Origin: Calocera cornea HHB12733
Taxonomy: Eukaryota > Basidiomycota > Dacrymycetes > Dacrymycetales > Dacrymycetaceae
NCBI GenBank assembly: GCA_001632435.1
Contig: KV423927.1
Coordinates: 208,490 to 272,489, forward strand
Direction of reading: 5' to 3'
DNA length: 64,000 nt
Under the pieces are notes generated by a model. That model made no database searches, was not told where the DNA came from, and saw nothing but the letters and a program-made list of their open reading frames with translations. Within the stretch, counting starts at the first letter, position 1. Every line of letters begins with the position of its first letter. The position numbers and the translations under genes are program-made. Shown one piece after another: positions 12,405 through 24,167 of the stretch.

Positions 12405-13205
12405 GCGATGGAGGAGAGGGAGAGAGAGACGTTTACAGGACGGGGAAGACGAGGAGCGGCCAAATGTTAGGGAACGGTGCAGTGAGCAAGCTCCCAGACG
12501 GCGGAGGCTAATTAGGGCGCGCGGTGCGGTGCTGCACGTAGAGGCGACGTGGACGCGGCGCAGTACCAACTACAGATTCATACTGGTTGCACTGTTTGCA
12601 TTGCTGTGTTCAAGGTAGGCGTAATCCAAGAAGAGAAATCCTCGTTTTTGGAGTATATTATGTCACACGGATTTGACTTCCAACTTGTCAACAACCCCGT
12701 CCACCGGAGATCGGCGTTCTCATTATTAGCCACATCAAACCCGCCCCACATGGCCCATTGATGAAGAACTGGCAGGCGTAGGGTGCAGCCCGCCTCCGCA
12801 TCCCATTCAGCCCCCTGCCCACGAGAGGGTGGGCCAGCATACCGACGGTAGGCTGAATGCTGTAAGGTGTCTTACTTACTTTCCCAACCGGGTTGCACTG
12901 TCGGCATTCGGGACCCGGTGCTGCATAAGACGAGTTGTGAGCGGGAGCTGGGGCGCGCGCGTTGAGGGACGGCCCATGAGGTGGTGTGCAAGGGATTATT
13001 ACGGTGGTAGCGGAGGCTAATATGGTTCCCTTTCCGGGTCGCCTCCGTGTGCCGAGACTCGCAAATCTTAGAAGGCAGCGAATTGGAGCGACCGCAGGGG
13101 CGAAGCCGTCCCTGACCGCACAGTGCACCCTCCGCACCCATCGACCAGACCACCTCCCCCCTCTCTCGGACGGCCTCCACGCTGCCCGCAACCACATCGC
13201 CGACG
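12405..13205. other. Divergent promoter region SEC24 / bHLH gene
   Basis: An 801 bp head-to-head gap. A minus-strand ORF of 295 codons crosses part of it, but it runs antisense through the CAG repeats of the bHLH gene and looks like a shadow. Nothing else is recognisable. Confidence 0.5.
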
Positions 13206-15764
13206 ATGGCAAGCATGATGCAGACAGACCAGCCGCCACCGCCCCAGGAGGCGGACCTCTTTCCTGGCATCGACCTCTCCTCGTTCGATCTCGCGGACTT
13301 TGTGCATTCGGACGTGTATGCGCCACAACAGGGGCAGCACGATGACGGTCAGGGGGAGCGGCAGCAGCAGCAGCAGCAAGCGAATGGGTCGATGCAGCAG
13401 CAGCAGCAGTCCCACCAGCAACAGCAACAGCAGCAGCATGATCTTCCAAGCGCGCGTACAAGTCCCGCAGGGATGCCCACGCCGCCCTCGGCAGAAGAAC
13501 AGCAGATCTCGCAGATCCACGCGTCGCTCCAGCAGGCGCTGCAGGCCCAGCTCCAGCAACGCTCTCAGCAGCCACAGCAGTCGCAACAGCAACAGCAACA
13601 GCAGCAACAACAACAACAGCAACAGCAACAGCAGTTCAACGTCCCCCCCTCGGCAACAATAAAGGACAATAACATCCTGGCGACGCAGCTGCGGCTCCAG
13701 CAGCTGCAACAGCTGCAGCAGATGCAGCAACAGCTCATCCAGCAGCAAGTACGCGACAGTCCCTCGCACTCCTATGCCTTCCCTCTGACCCGCATTCCCC
13801 AGATGGAGCTGCTCAACGGCCAGTTCCCCCAGCAGCAGATTCAGGGACTGCTCACTCCGGGTATGTATTTTCCATCTGAGACATCAAACACGGGCGCTTA
13901 CCCTCACCCCCTCCTTCAGCGCCATCGAACGAACTCCGGCCGACGGTGAACCAGGAGTTTGTGTCGCCCATGATGCTACAAAATAACGGGCTGTACGTCC
14001 CAGGCTCGCAGGAGGCGGTACGTTGTGCTTCCTCCCGGCTGGCGACTGAATTGATTTAATACGGGAATTGTTCCATCAGAACCACCTCTTCTCCGCGCTG
14101 AGTCATTCAGGCGTGCAGAACCAAATGCCAAACCCGTCCTTCTCCGCCCCCGCCGCGTTCCAGTTCCAGGGCGTCAACCTGCCGGGGGACAACTTCTCCC
14201 CGCTCACGTCGCCCGCGCTCGGCCCGCAGCAGCAGTACGGCCACAACGGCATCCCACAGCTTCAGCACCAGCCCGTGTCCGTCTCCATCCCCCTCAGCCT
14301 GTCCAACCTCCAAATCGGAAATAGCAGCCAGCATGAGCTCAACAGCGCAATGTCGAACAACGCGCAGGCGCTGGCGCACCTCGGCTACCCGCCCGTTCCG
14401 CACTCGTCCCCCTATGTCCAGCCAACAATTTCTGCCCCGCCCTCCACCACCATCCGGCCCACCATCCCCACCTCCGCGCGGAAGCGCTCAGACGCACCCA
14501 GCAGCACCGCGGGCAAGAAACGCGCCGCATCGCCCGCCGAGGGCACACAGCGTCCCTCGCGCTCGCGCGGCAGTACCTCTCGCAAGCAGCGCATCTCCGC
14601 CTCGATCGACATGGGCTCCTCGATGGTCGGGGGCAGCGCCCACGGGACCATGTCTGCACCTACCTTCCCCGCCATCGGCGAGCCGAACAACACCCCGTCC
14701 CCCGTGGACATCTCGATGCCTCCGTCTGTCCCCCTGCAGGACCCGCAAACTATGCAGCTGCCCATGAGCAATCCGGGCATCGCTGGCCCCTCCTCGACGC
14801 GCGCCTCCGCACCAGTCACCCCGGCAAGCCTGATGAACCTTCCTCCCGCGGCGAGGCAGCCGTCGGGGTTGACCCCAATCATCACCCAGGGCGTGTCGGG
14901 CCGTGGGAGCGGGAAGAAGAGCGCGAGCAAGAGCAAGAGCTTCAGCCTTACGCCCATCGCGAGCAGCGGGATGAACAGCCCTGTGAAGATCAAGCCGGTG
15001 GACAGGAGCGCCGCGATCAGCCCGGCACTGAAGCCGCTTTTGCCTGGTGGTGAGCCGCATGATTTCGTAAACTGTCTACATATTCTGATGCAGAACAAGG
15101 TCTCTCTGCGGACGCAGTGCAGCACCTCTCCCTCAAGTCCAACTACCAAAACATCCTCGAGGGCCGTGCGTCCGACCTCGGCATCACGCTGGGGAGTGAT
15201 GGTCACGGCGGGATGGAGGTGCGCAAAACGTCACACAAGGCCGCAGAGCAGAAGCGGCGCGACAGCCTCAAGGCAGGGTTTGACGACCTCCGCCTCCTCC
15301 TTCCGCCTATCACGATCGACCCCGAGGACGGCGGGGAGCATATTCCCGGCACTGCCCCACCGCGCGGGCCCGCGAGGAACGTCCCGCCCGGGAGTGAGGA
15401 CCACCCGAACCGCGGTGTGTCCAAGCTCGCCCTGCTCAGGCACTCGAACGAGTTCATCATCAAGCTGTCAAAGCGGATCGAGCGGCGCGACGCTGTGCTC
15501 CTGCAGCTGAGGGACGAGGTGCTCGCGCTTCGGGCGAAGCTCGGCGAGGAGGACGCAAGCATCCCCGAGCTTGGTGAGCTCGACGCGATCGAGGAGGTCG
15601 AGGAGGAGGAGAAGCGTATCCGCCGCGCCACGGAACGCGAGATCGAATGCAAGCTGCGCGAAGCCGAGGCTGCCGCGTCCGGTGGCACCGTGCCGATGAC
15701 AAGCGGGGCAAGCGCAGCCAGTGGGGACGACGAGGCGATGGATCAGGATGACGACGGGCAATAG
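13206..15764 (+). CDS. bHLH-zipper transcription factor with polyglutamine N-terminus
   Basis: Nuclear DNA-binding regulator. Exons 13206-13860, 13920-14017, 14080-15049 and 15094-15764 give 797 residues. The N-terminal 200 residues are dominated by glutamine runs encoded by CAG/CAA, the longest at about nt 13580-13635. The middle is Ser/Pro-rich with a basic patch (KKRAASPAEG...). The bHLH lies at about 613-705: basic region RKTSHKAAEQKRRDSLKAGF, a long loop rich in Gly and Pro, and helix 2 VSKLALLRHSNEFIIKL. It runs into a heptad-like zipper (LLQLRDEVLALRAKL) and an acidic tail. The His-Lys-Glu-Arg pattern of the basic region implies E-box binding (family knowledge). The direct orthologue and target genes are not identifiable from sequence alone. 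Confidence 0.88.
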
Positions 15765-16599
15765 CGCGACGCGACACGGCCAATCGATGACGGCAGACGG
15801 CCGGGATACCCTTACTCTCCGACTTCGGTCTCGAGCTCTTTCTGCTCTGCCACGTCCCGAGTAGACTCAACTCTGCCCGGGATGCTTTCTGCTCCGACGC
15901 TTAGCAATCCTGCGTTCTCAGCTCGTTTATCGTGCTTGATGGGGTTCTGTCTGGTGGCGAGAGGGCTCCTTGCAGCGCTTGGAGCGCCTCGCGGGACATT
16001 TCGTGTGCACATGTCCGTTTTTCTATTACGTTTTGGCTCTTTGCCGCTATTCCGAGCTCCCCTCTTCCCTCTTCCACTTCTGTCTTCCGAGACCCCATTG
16101 TTAACCTATATGCCTGCCCGATGATGCCGACGATGCCGACCCATGTCCGCCGCTAGAGAGCTAGAGCGGGAAGAAAGAGTGTACGAAACCCCTGTAAACC
16201 GGGACGCCATACGCGCCCGCATAGTTAGAGCATTAATCACGAAGCGTACTGTACTCCTATAATAGACGTATACTCGGCCATCCCCACATTCAGCTGCTCG
16301 ATGCCCATGCGCCGCGGTGGACCGACCCGATCATAGGCAATGTTGGGGATTGACATGATCGCCGGCGTGCACATGGCGCTCAGGGCGGTCCCACGCGGTG
16401 CCCGAGGTGTGGCTGTTGGCGCGCTGTATGCTGCACGCGCTCCCTCCGCTATCGCAGACAGCGCCAAAAGTCGGACGACACGACGTGCGCGGCTTCCTCT
16501 TCTTCCCTCTCCACCATACGCCTTTTGACTCGCAATACCCTGCTTGACCTGCCCGTGATCTCTCCTTATTGTATCCCAACCTCCAACCACCAACCAACC
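15765..16599. other. Intergenic region, no gene seen
   Basis: Lies between the bHLH gene and the small membrane protein, both on the plus strand. The short frames on both strands have no family resemblance. It presumably holds the 3' UTR of the first gene and the promoter of the second. Confidence 0.5.
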
Positions 16600-17287
16600 A
16601 TGTCGAATCCCGCCGCCCCGCACCCCATGTGAGCCTCTCCACCGTGCAGCAGCGCATGAGCCTGGCTCGGAGCAGCACATGCTCACCGTACCTTGCGTGC
16701 ATGTGCAGATCCTCCGTCTTCCTCCTGCACGTCGCGCTAGAGCTGCCGTTCGCCATCCAGGGCCTGTTCATGGCCGAGCAGCTGCCCTTCATCGAGATGA
16801 CGAATACGACGCTCGTCATCACCAAGATCTACGCCGCGCTCTCCATCGGGACGTGCGTCGGGGCCGTCCTGTGCCGTGGCCTACCGGGTGCGTGCTTCCC
16901 CGACCCCAATTCCATCGCAGGAGCTCACGGGAAATAGAGTTCCTCCCGGGAAAGAGGGCGATGGCGCTTTCCCTGTTGGTGTACCACGCGATCGTAGCGG
17001 CGGTGCTCATGGGCTGCCCGCGCTTCGTGCCCTTCTCTTTCGGCGTGATGGCTGAGCAGTGCGTCCATTGTCCTTCCCACAAGATTCTCACGCTCATCAT
17101 ATGTTAGGTTCACAATCACGCCGGAACGATCGTATGCCGTGCTGCACGGGCTGGCGGCCCTCGGGTTTGCGGGTTGGTGGCAGGTCAGTACACCGCTCTC
17201 CAGTCCTCGAAAAGGCATATGCTGATCGTTCCAAAGCTAACTCTGCCGTACGTGGAAGCTGCCAAAGGTAACTTAAAATTCCAGTGA
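16600..17287 (+). CDS. Small multi-pass membrane protein of unknown function
   Basis: Predicted exons 16600-16628, 16709-16887, 16938-17058, 17108-17183 and 17237-17287 give about 151 residues. I do not recognise the family. The protein has three to four hydrophobic helices: SSVFLLHVALELPFAIQGLF, TTLVITKIYAALSIGTCVGAV, RAMALSLLVYHAIVAAVLMG and YAVLHGLAALGFAGWW. Short polar loops separate them and the N-terminus is short (MSNPAAPHP). All introns follow GT-AG and keep one frame. The acceptor at 16937 and the last exon, which ends GNLKFQ, are the least certain; the final intron could be read differently. It is likely an endomembrane protein, judged by hydrophobicity only. Confidence 0.6.
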
Positions 17288-17576
17288 TAGCAGGAACGGC
17301 TGTAGTGCCACCAAAATATCTTGCGCCGCCTTTGGGCCTCATCTACTGCTGCATAATGGATTTGTAGACCGTTGTTCATGGCTGTCAAACGTCAGACGTC
17401 ACGACCTGGGTGATAACAGTTGGTTCACGCCTGAGCCTCTCAGCCAACGACGGCCATGTACGTAAATAAAGAACTTCTTGTCATGGCTAATACGTACATG
17501 GCAAGGCAACGTCATATCAGAGTTCGTACAAACAGGTGAAGTCCATTGAAAGCGTCGGAGTGCCGCCAAAACGTCG

Positions 17577-18466
17577 TCACGCGCCCTCCACCGCGATACT
17601 GGCAACAAAACTCTGCCAATCCACTCAGCTCCTGCCGCTCATGGACGGTTGATTCGACTCACCAAAGGACCCGGCGAAGCAGCGCCATGCTCAGTCTTGA
17701 ACACGTCAATATCCCCGGTCAGGTAGAGCGCCCCAGAATGTGGGTCCATCATGATGGCAACTTCATGCGTCAGGTTGGCGGAAGTGGTCCAGGAGGGCGT
17801 CAGCTTCTGGGATGAGGAATATGTCCAGATCGCGGACTCGGTGAACTGCTGGACGGCGTTGGGGGGAAAGGAGCCCGCTTTGCTAGGCGCAACGAGCTCG
17901 AGCATGGCCGCGCTGTCGCTGCTTGTCAACACCATATCGGGACACACTGTCAGATGCATACTCACGCCGAGCTGCCGGTTCCCAAGTCTCCGGACTTCTC
18001 AAGCACCAGACCACCGATGGCGTTCAACTGCGTATTGTTGTTCAGCAGAAGGAGGTCGAACGGCGTGGTCCCGTTGGGCGAGAAGGACACGGTCGTAGCA
18101 TTGCTCTTCTGCGCGGCGGGGATGAGGATGCAGGAGGTGTCGCATTGCAGATATCCAAGCATGCTGCCGTTCTGCTCTGCATATATGTTGGCCACATACC
18201 TCCCCCACCGTCAGCCGGAGTTTCCAACATAACTGGGAGGGAATCGCTCACGTGACCGGCGCCTGGGACTTGGTCGGCATTGCGGACGGGCTGGAGCGCG
18301 CGGCTCTCGTTCCGTCTCGGCGCATGGGCGGCTTGAGTGGCAAGTTGCGCCGGAGACGTTCGGCGTTTGTCGAGGGGAGGTCGGCGAGGCTGCGCTTGCC
18401 TTGCGGCATTGCCGAGGTGCAAGAGAAAAGGGCAGGGAGAAGAGCGAGGAGGAGGAAGGAGTACAT
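17577..18466 (-). CDS. Secreted protein, tandem family copy A
   Basis: Exons 18466-18252, 18199-17966, 17921-17663 and 17612-17577; 247 residues. It starts with a signal peptide (MYSFLLLALLPALFSCTSA). The basidiomycete secretome motif DLPSTNAERLRRNLPLKPP follows. The mature domain has a G-Y-L-x-C-x3-C element (GYLQCDTSC) and several potential N-glycosylation sites. The second conserved block is FTESAIWTYSSSQKLTPSW, ending in ALYLTGDIDVFKTEHG. Intron positions and phases (2, 2, 0) equal those of copies B and C, which shows descent by duplication. The last exon (SFVASIAVEGA) differs from the TFHF-type ends of B and C. Function is unknown. Proteins with this layout occur as lineage-specific sets in Agaricomycetes (family knowledge). 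A TATAAA lies 95 bp upstream of the ATG. Confidence 0.8.
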
Positions 18467-19210
18467 CGTTTGTTGTGTATGCGATTAGGAGAGTGGGTAA
18501 AGTATGAAGCTTGTGGTGTGGGTATTCTGTGCTCTCTTACTCGTCATTTGAGCTCATACTTTATACCGAGTTCATTCCGCCCGATACGGATCGTCTAATT
18601 GCTCACCATCGGCGACATGGCAAGCTTAGTCGGATAGCACTCCGCCCGAGCCCGACCATCTCGCTCGCTCGCCCGCTTCGCGGGCCTTTACCGAATCCAT
18701 AGCCAGCTCGGAACCCGGAACCCTGCATTGATTGACGACCTGTGGGAGTGCCCGGACAAGGCTATTCCAGCATCAATTCTGAGGTAAAGCGCTCTCCGGC
18801 GGAGCGCACCGCCTTTGGTCAACCGCGCTTCCATCAAGTCCGCTTCCCTCACCTCCGGTTTCGGTGATGGGGCCACGGAGGGCGGCTACGCAGCTCACTG
18901 TCCATCAGCCGCTCTGGGACAGAGAAGCAGAGCAAGACTCTGTCCCTGAGTTGGCTTGCACAGTTGAGGTTTGATGGAAGTGCCCAGAATCCGACCGAGG
19001 CGGACGGGACGACTTGCTGTCTTGATCGACCGGTGAGTGCAGATAGCTCACTCTGAGCCTCTCACCGGTGTACGAGTTTGAAATTGCGTATATTAAGATT
19101 ATTGCTAGCGGTCATCAATCACAAATTGTCCAACGAGGAAAAGCACTACTGTAAGTCTGATCATATGCAGCCCCAGTGCCGAAAACGAAAGCCATCCCTC
19201 GCTCACAGGA
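18467..19210. other. Intergenic region between secreted copies A and B
   Basis: Contains the promoter of copy A and the 3' flank of copy B. Apart from the TATA box given separately, nothing is recognisable. Confidence 0.5.
18560..18565 (-). promoter_or_regulatory. TATA box of secreted copy A
   Basis: TATAAA on the minus strand, 95 bp before the start codon of copy A. Comparable TATA-like words precede copies B and C. Confidence 0.5.
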
Positions 19211-20104
19211 TTATGGAGGAGATGTGAATATCCCAGGGAAGTGGAATGTCTATCATAGGAGATTAGCGGAAGAGCATACCAAGGCAGATGTCGACATACC
19301 AGAGGACCGGCAGAGCCAGAACCATGCTTGGCCACAAATTCGGCAGCATCTCCAGTCAAGTACAGATCGCCATTGGGAGCGGCCATGAGGTAGGTAGTGA
19401 TTGCGTGATCAGTGGAATCGGTCCACGTGGGGACGAGAATACCTGTGGATTGTGTGTACCGCCAGATGGATGCTTCAGCGAATTCGACAGTGCCGGATGA
19501 AGGGTAAGGGCTCGGGGCGTCGACCACAGAGTCAAGGCGCGCCTCGCTGCAGAACGGTTGGCCTCAGTTTCATTGGCTGTCTGACCTAAAGCATGAAGCT
19601 CACCCGACCAAGCCTGGACCCAGCTCTCCGATTGATGAAAAGACGTGGCCTCCGATGTATGGCAGATGGCCACCGTCGTACTCGATGGTGAAGGGCAGGC
19701 CCCCTCCGTTGAGGTCGTTGGGAGTGAAACGGACAGCGGTTGCGTCATACGACTGAGGAACCAGGCTGCAGCTAGCGGTGCACTCCAGATACCCTACGGG
19801 GGTCGAACCGAAAGAAATCGACACGAAACCAAAAAGCCTAGAAAAATACAAGTGAGCTCCGTGCAAGAGGCAGATCGCGGGACGCGACTTACTCGGAGGG
19901 TGGGGTGACTGGAGCTCCCGAGCGAGTCGCTTTTCTGGCTGTCGTGCGCTGCACTGGTGGCTTGAGTGGAAGCCCGCGTCTGAGTCGTTCGGCGTTGGTG
20001 GCAGGAAGATCCATTCCGCTTCGCTTACCAGCGAGGCTCTGGGGGAGACCCTCCACAGAGCACAGGACGGAAAGAGTCACGAGGGCTGGGAGAAGAAGCT
20101 TCAT
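19211..20104 (-). CDS. Secreted protein, tandem family copy B
   Basis: Exons 20104-19893, 19837-19604, 19546-19300 and 19249-19211; 243 residues. Signal peptide MKLLLPALVTLSVLCSVEG, then the motif DLPATNAERLRRGLPLKPP. The mature part carries GYLECTASC (C-x3-C), then AVRFTPND, then EFAEASIWRYTQSTGILVP and DLYLTGDAAEFVAKHG. The protein ends TFHFPGIFTSPP. Exon number, intron phases and block order are those of copies A and C. The only conserved cysteine pair is the C-x3-C, so one disulphide is likely. No catalytic motif is visible. It could be a cell-wall, effector-like or structural secreted protein; the sequence does not decide. Confidence 0.82.
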
Positions 20105-20765
20105 CGTAGTGCAGGAGTAGTGGGGGTTGTGTAGAAAGAAGTGTTTGGTGATCGCCCCAGCCCCGTACGTCGCTGATCACTTTATATCTCCCATCCTTCA
20201 CCTGGAAGAGAGAAGATGACTAGAGTCGATCCTGCCCTTGATCCAGGTACACGACAGGAGCAGGCATAGGATCGCACTGCCGTTGTGTCGTGCAACCAGG
20301 GCCCAGGAGCAGTGTCGCCACATTTCCGAGACTTCGCCATATTGGGGGAGAGCAGTCGATGATGAGTCTCTGGGTAGTTGACAGCGAAGCACGCTACTGA
20401 AGAAAGAGCCCTGCCTCCAGCGCTTTGAGGGCCCGGTACGTACGAGCGCTGCAAGCGCTGCTCATGCGATCCCGGCGCTTACTAATCATGATGAGACGGA
20501 AGCTTTGGTAGGAATCCCTGCCAAGCCCATAGGCATCATCATCTGGAGAACCAACAGGGGCGAGGCGCTGCTCTTGAGTCTTGAGGCGTGGTGGACGAGG
20601 AAAAAAATAGAAGATGCCAGAAGGATAGTAGACAAAGACATCGTTATAGCTGCAGTCATAACCGCATGTAAGTACCAAGAAATCATAAAACTCTATAACT
20701 AGAGATAGTCCGTCATGCTAAAGTCCTTGCAGATAGTGTACAAATTGAGTCCATAGTCCTTGCGA
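20105..20765. other. Intergenic region between secreted copies B and C
   Basis: Promoter of copy B and 3' flank of copy C. No gene or structured repeat was seen. Confidence 0.5.
20181..20187 (-). promoter_or_regulatory. TATA box of secreted copy B
   Basis: ATATAAA on the minus strand, 76 bp upstream of the copy B start codon. Confidence 0.5.
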
Positions 20766-21694
20766 TTAGTAAGATGAGCGAGCGCGGGCAGCATACGAAG
20801 CAGCATTGAAGTGGAAAGTCTGGAAGTTGATCATTAGCGTGGTTGCCATATAGGGGATATCAAACGACATACCAAGGGCCCTGCTGATTGAGATCCGTGC
20901 TTGGACTCGAATTCCGCAGCATCGCCGGACAGGAAGAGATCTCCGTTGGCGTCGGCCATGATGAACGTGGTGATGTCGTCGTTCAGGGAGTTGGTCCACG
21001 TCGGAGTCAGGAGGCCGTTAGACTTGTTGTAGCTCCAGATGGCGGACTCGGTGAACTCGGCGTGGGAGGTGAAAGGAATGACGCCCGGGTTGGTCGTGCC
21101 AACGGACTGGATGCGTGCTTCACTATGATCCGTAGTGGATTAGCGTGACTCTTTTTCTAAAAGTGGAAGGTCTCACGCTGCACTGCCGGGTGCGAGATCA
21201 CCGGAGAAGGCCCCAACGAGGCCACCCATGTTGGGGTTGGACCCGCCCGAGTAGGTGATGTCGAAGGGCTTGCCCTGGGAGTCGGGGCTGAACTGAACGG
21301 CAGTGGCGTAGTAGGACTCCTCATTGGGGATTACTTGGCAGGTCTCCTTGCATTGGAGATAACCGATACGCGAGTCACCGTCGAAGACAGCAACGTATCC
21401 AGCACGACTGCAAGAGGAGATAATCAGCATGTTGTCAAGTGCAATTCCGAGGAGCAACGCTTACACGGAGGAGGAGGCTGAAGGGCTGGGCGAAGAGCTG
21501 GCGGACGCGGAAGTGCGCGTTCCAACCGCTGCGCTGCGACGGACAGGTGCCTTCAGAGGAAGACTCCGTCCGAGCCGCTCGGCGTTAGTAGCCGGAAGAT
21601 CCGCATCTCGACCATACGAGCGAGTTGGTCGAGGAAGCGCATAGACGCAGGAGACAAGAGCAGAAACGAAAGTGATGTAGACGAAGGAACGCAT
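20766..21694 (-). CDS. Secreted protein, tandem family copy C
   Basis: Exons 21694-21465, 21407-21177, 21122-20873 and 20819-20766; 254 residues. Signal peptide MRSFVYITFVSALVSCVYA is followed by DLPATNAERLGRSLPLKAP and a Ser-rich linker (ASASSSPSPSASSS) longer than in A and B. The core follows the family: AGYVAVFDGDSRIGYLQCKE with its C-x3-C, then AVQFSPDSQ, then EFTESAIWSYNKSNGLLTP and DLFLSGDAAEFESKHG. The end is TFHFNAASYAARARSSY. Copies B and C share the TFHF end, so they may be the closer pair. The upstream TATA-like word at about 21808 (CTATAAG on the minus strand) is weaker than in A and B. Function is unknown. Confidence 0.82.
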
Positions 21695-24114
21695 AGTAGG
21701 ACGCCCAGAAATTAGGCTGAGAAAGAGAAATTAGTAGAGTCGTAGGTAGGAGGGGATTCGCGCTGAGGAGGGCTTCTTGCAATCTCCTAACGGAGGTCAG
21801 AGAGCACTTATAGTCACATCCGGTGAGTAGTGTTACAGAAATAATTGGTGTGCCCGACCGAGCGGGCGCTGCCCATCTGCACAAGCAATGAAAAGGCATT
21901 GCCATGTGTCGCGGCGGTTCATGTATCTAACAAGTTTCTCCGAGGTTCACGTCCAATGAGGCGTAAGATTTTATTGAGAAAAACAAGCGCTCCTCGGGGA
22001 TCCGAGCCGGGCGTGGCGACAGCACTGGAGCACATATCGTTGGTGGTTCGAGTAAGGACATCGCCGGGCGCCTACTGCATTCTGCGGGAGGCAATGAGAC
22101 GACGTCTCAGCCAAGTCGCCGTTACACCATCTTGACGTTCCGACGGAGGTGGAAACGGGCACTGCAGCATCGCCTGCATGGCGCTGCTGTGGCATGGCGG
22201 TGGTGGTACAGCCCTGTGAAGGCAGAGGGCGGGAGCAATGAGGCGGTGAGCGGGAAAGGGACCACAACCGCCGGGGTCCAAAGGGTCCGCCAACTCCTGA
22301 GTCCGCAATGACGTCCGTGCCCTTAGAATGGCCCTTGATACACGGACCAAGTGCAAACCGGCTCCGATTCCTCATGTTCTTCAACCCGCCGAATCGAGAC
22401 ACTGAGTAACTCTCGCTTGAGTTGAACGATACTCCGGAGCGGAGTGGGAGTCGGTGTGGGGACATGGCGACAACGGCGACGAGGATGCTCCCTGACCATT
22501 GCGGTCCCGCAGAGTCCCTGTCGTGTAATGCGGCCCACGGTGGCATCACATTGCGGAACCGAATCCGTTTTGGTAATTGGCTTGAGTACAGACAGCTCCT
22601 CTTCCAAAGTGGATGCACCCCGAGTATGGGCAAAGTAATCTCGTTCGGGGCCGGCCGTGCCATGGGGATGGTGATACATTTGCCTTTCAGCTGTCTGGGA
22701 AATTGGCCTCTCTTGCGAGATGTATGTCTCCATGGGACCGGAGTATGGTCAGGCACACAGCAGATGTCACTATACCTCCATCGCCGTTGTCCGAACTTTG
22801 GGAGAGAGGGTGGCAGCACGACGATGAACGGAGGAATCACAGGACCGGTCGCGCAGTCCCCGCTACCACATTCAACCCAAAGGTCAGACAATGGAACTTG
22901 TCCATGGCTCTCGGCTGGCACGGGATAGAGGCAACTCTCTCTTTGATCTGAAACAGAGAGTATCAGCAGACAAATCGAGCGAGTCGACCCGGCGGTACAG
23001 CGTGTGGTGCCAAGCCCGTGGTGCCACCACTGGAAGATACTCAGTTGCACGATGCCACACAGGAGGCGACTTGGCCATATGGACATTCAAACCCACCTGG
23101 TCACAGTGACTCCGATCTACCACCGACACGGCGGAGACGGAGCGTTGATGCCAGGCTGACTGGCGCTTTCGAGCATATTCGTGGATGCACCGATAATATC
23201 ATGAGCAGCAAGCGCCCTAGATGATAGCGAACATTGAAAAGCCTAGCCTGCCCGGGATAAGTCCTCGGCCGAGCTGCCGAGAGGCAATCGTATCGCTGAG
23301 ATTGACGAATGGCCGAACGGCCCGCTGGATGTGCCGCGCGGGATAGCCTTGGCCGCGGACTAAACAAGGCTAAACCGTTGCATTTCCCCACCGTTGGGAG
23401 GTAAGGGGACAATAATGATGACAATCGCGATATCGGTAGCCAAGATGGTGGAACGGGTGCTCCGACTCTCTGGGAATTCGTGCGGCGAGCTAGTGGCGCA
23501 AACGGAGAGACCGTGGAAAATTTGGAGGTGGCATATGCATGCTCAGCAGTCATATCAACGGAGGAGCGTACGATCCAGGGTTGAGCAACAGCACTGTGAC
23601 CACAGACAGAGTCGAATATGAGTGGTACAGCATAATACGGATTGACGTTGGTGTGACGTGGTGCAAAGAGAACAAAGAAGAGATCGGCCATCTCCCGCCC
23701 ATAAATTGCCATGCAAACGCCACGTGTAGACACGTGCTAACTGGTCATTAGCCGTTCCTTCCGGCCGCACCGTTCTAACTCCTTCCCCCAGTCAGGGCCA
23801 GACAGGGCCAGAGCCACGCTATCTGCCAATCAAGGTCCCATGTTGGTCCATCTTATCCTTTTGTCGATCCGCCTGATGCACCGCACGCAACCAAGAAAGC
23901 TAAGTGCCGAAGTGCCGAACGGCCCTAGCACGCGGCGCGCCGGATGGCGGCGTCTTTTTCGCCATTCCTTGTCCTTCTTACCTCCGCGACCTTTTGTTTT
24001 GGCCAAAGGCCCGGGCGTCAGAACCCCGAGTATCGAACCCTTGCGCCGCTGGTTCTCCCTTTGCTCGGTCGCTCGACCTCCTATTCCCAACTGGGAAGCT
24101 AGAGAGCATGGATG
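21695..24114. other. 2.4 kb without a recognisable gene
   Basis: The longest open frame is on the minus strand, 23086-21971 (371 codons). Its translation is compositionally odd, rich in Cys, Trp, Ser and Arg, and resembles no family I know. Two overlapping frames (22733-22323 minus; 22422-22928 plus) are equally anonymous. The GC content is lower than in neighbouring genes. Options are a lineage-specific spliced gene, transposon debris, or chance openness. The last 150 bp should contain the phosphodiesterase promoter. Confidence 0.4.
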
Positions 24115-24121
24115 TATATAA
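24115..24121 (+). promoter_or_regulatory. TATA box of the phosphodiesterase gene
   Basis: TATATAA 53 bp upstream of the ATG at 24168. Confidence 0.5.
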
Positions 24122-24167
24122 GTGGGCGTTGGCGTCGGCCCAACGCTCCTCTTCCTCAGTAGCACAA

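Noticed and set aside
12688..13575. Minus-strand open frame of 295 codons between SEC24 and the bHLH gene
   Set aside because: Includes poly-Ala read from the CAG repeats of the opposite strand; its translation is low complexity.
21985..22075. tRNA-like appearance around GGTTCGAGTAA and a GC-rich stem
   Set aside because: I could not pair an acceptor stem or a proper T-arm in either orientation, and no A-box fits.
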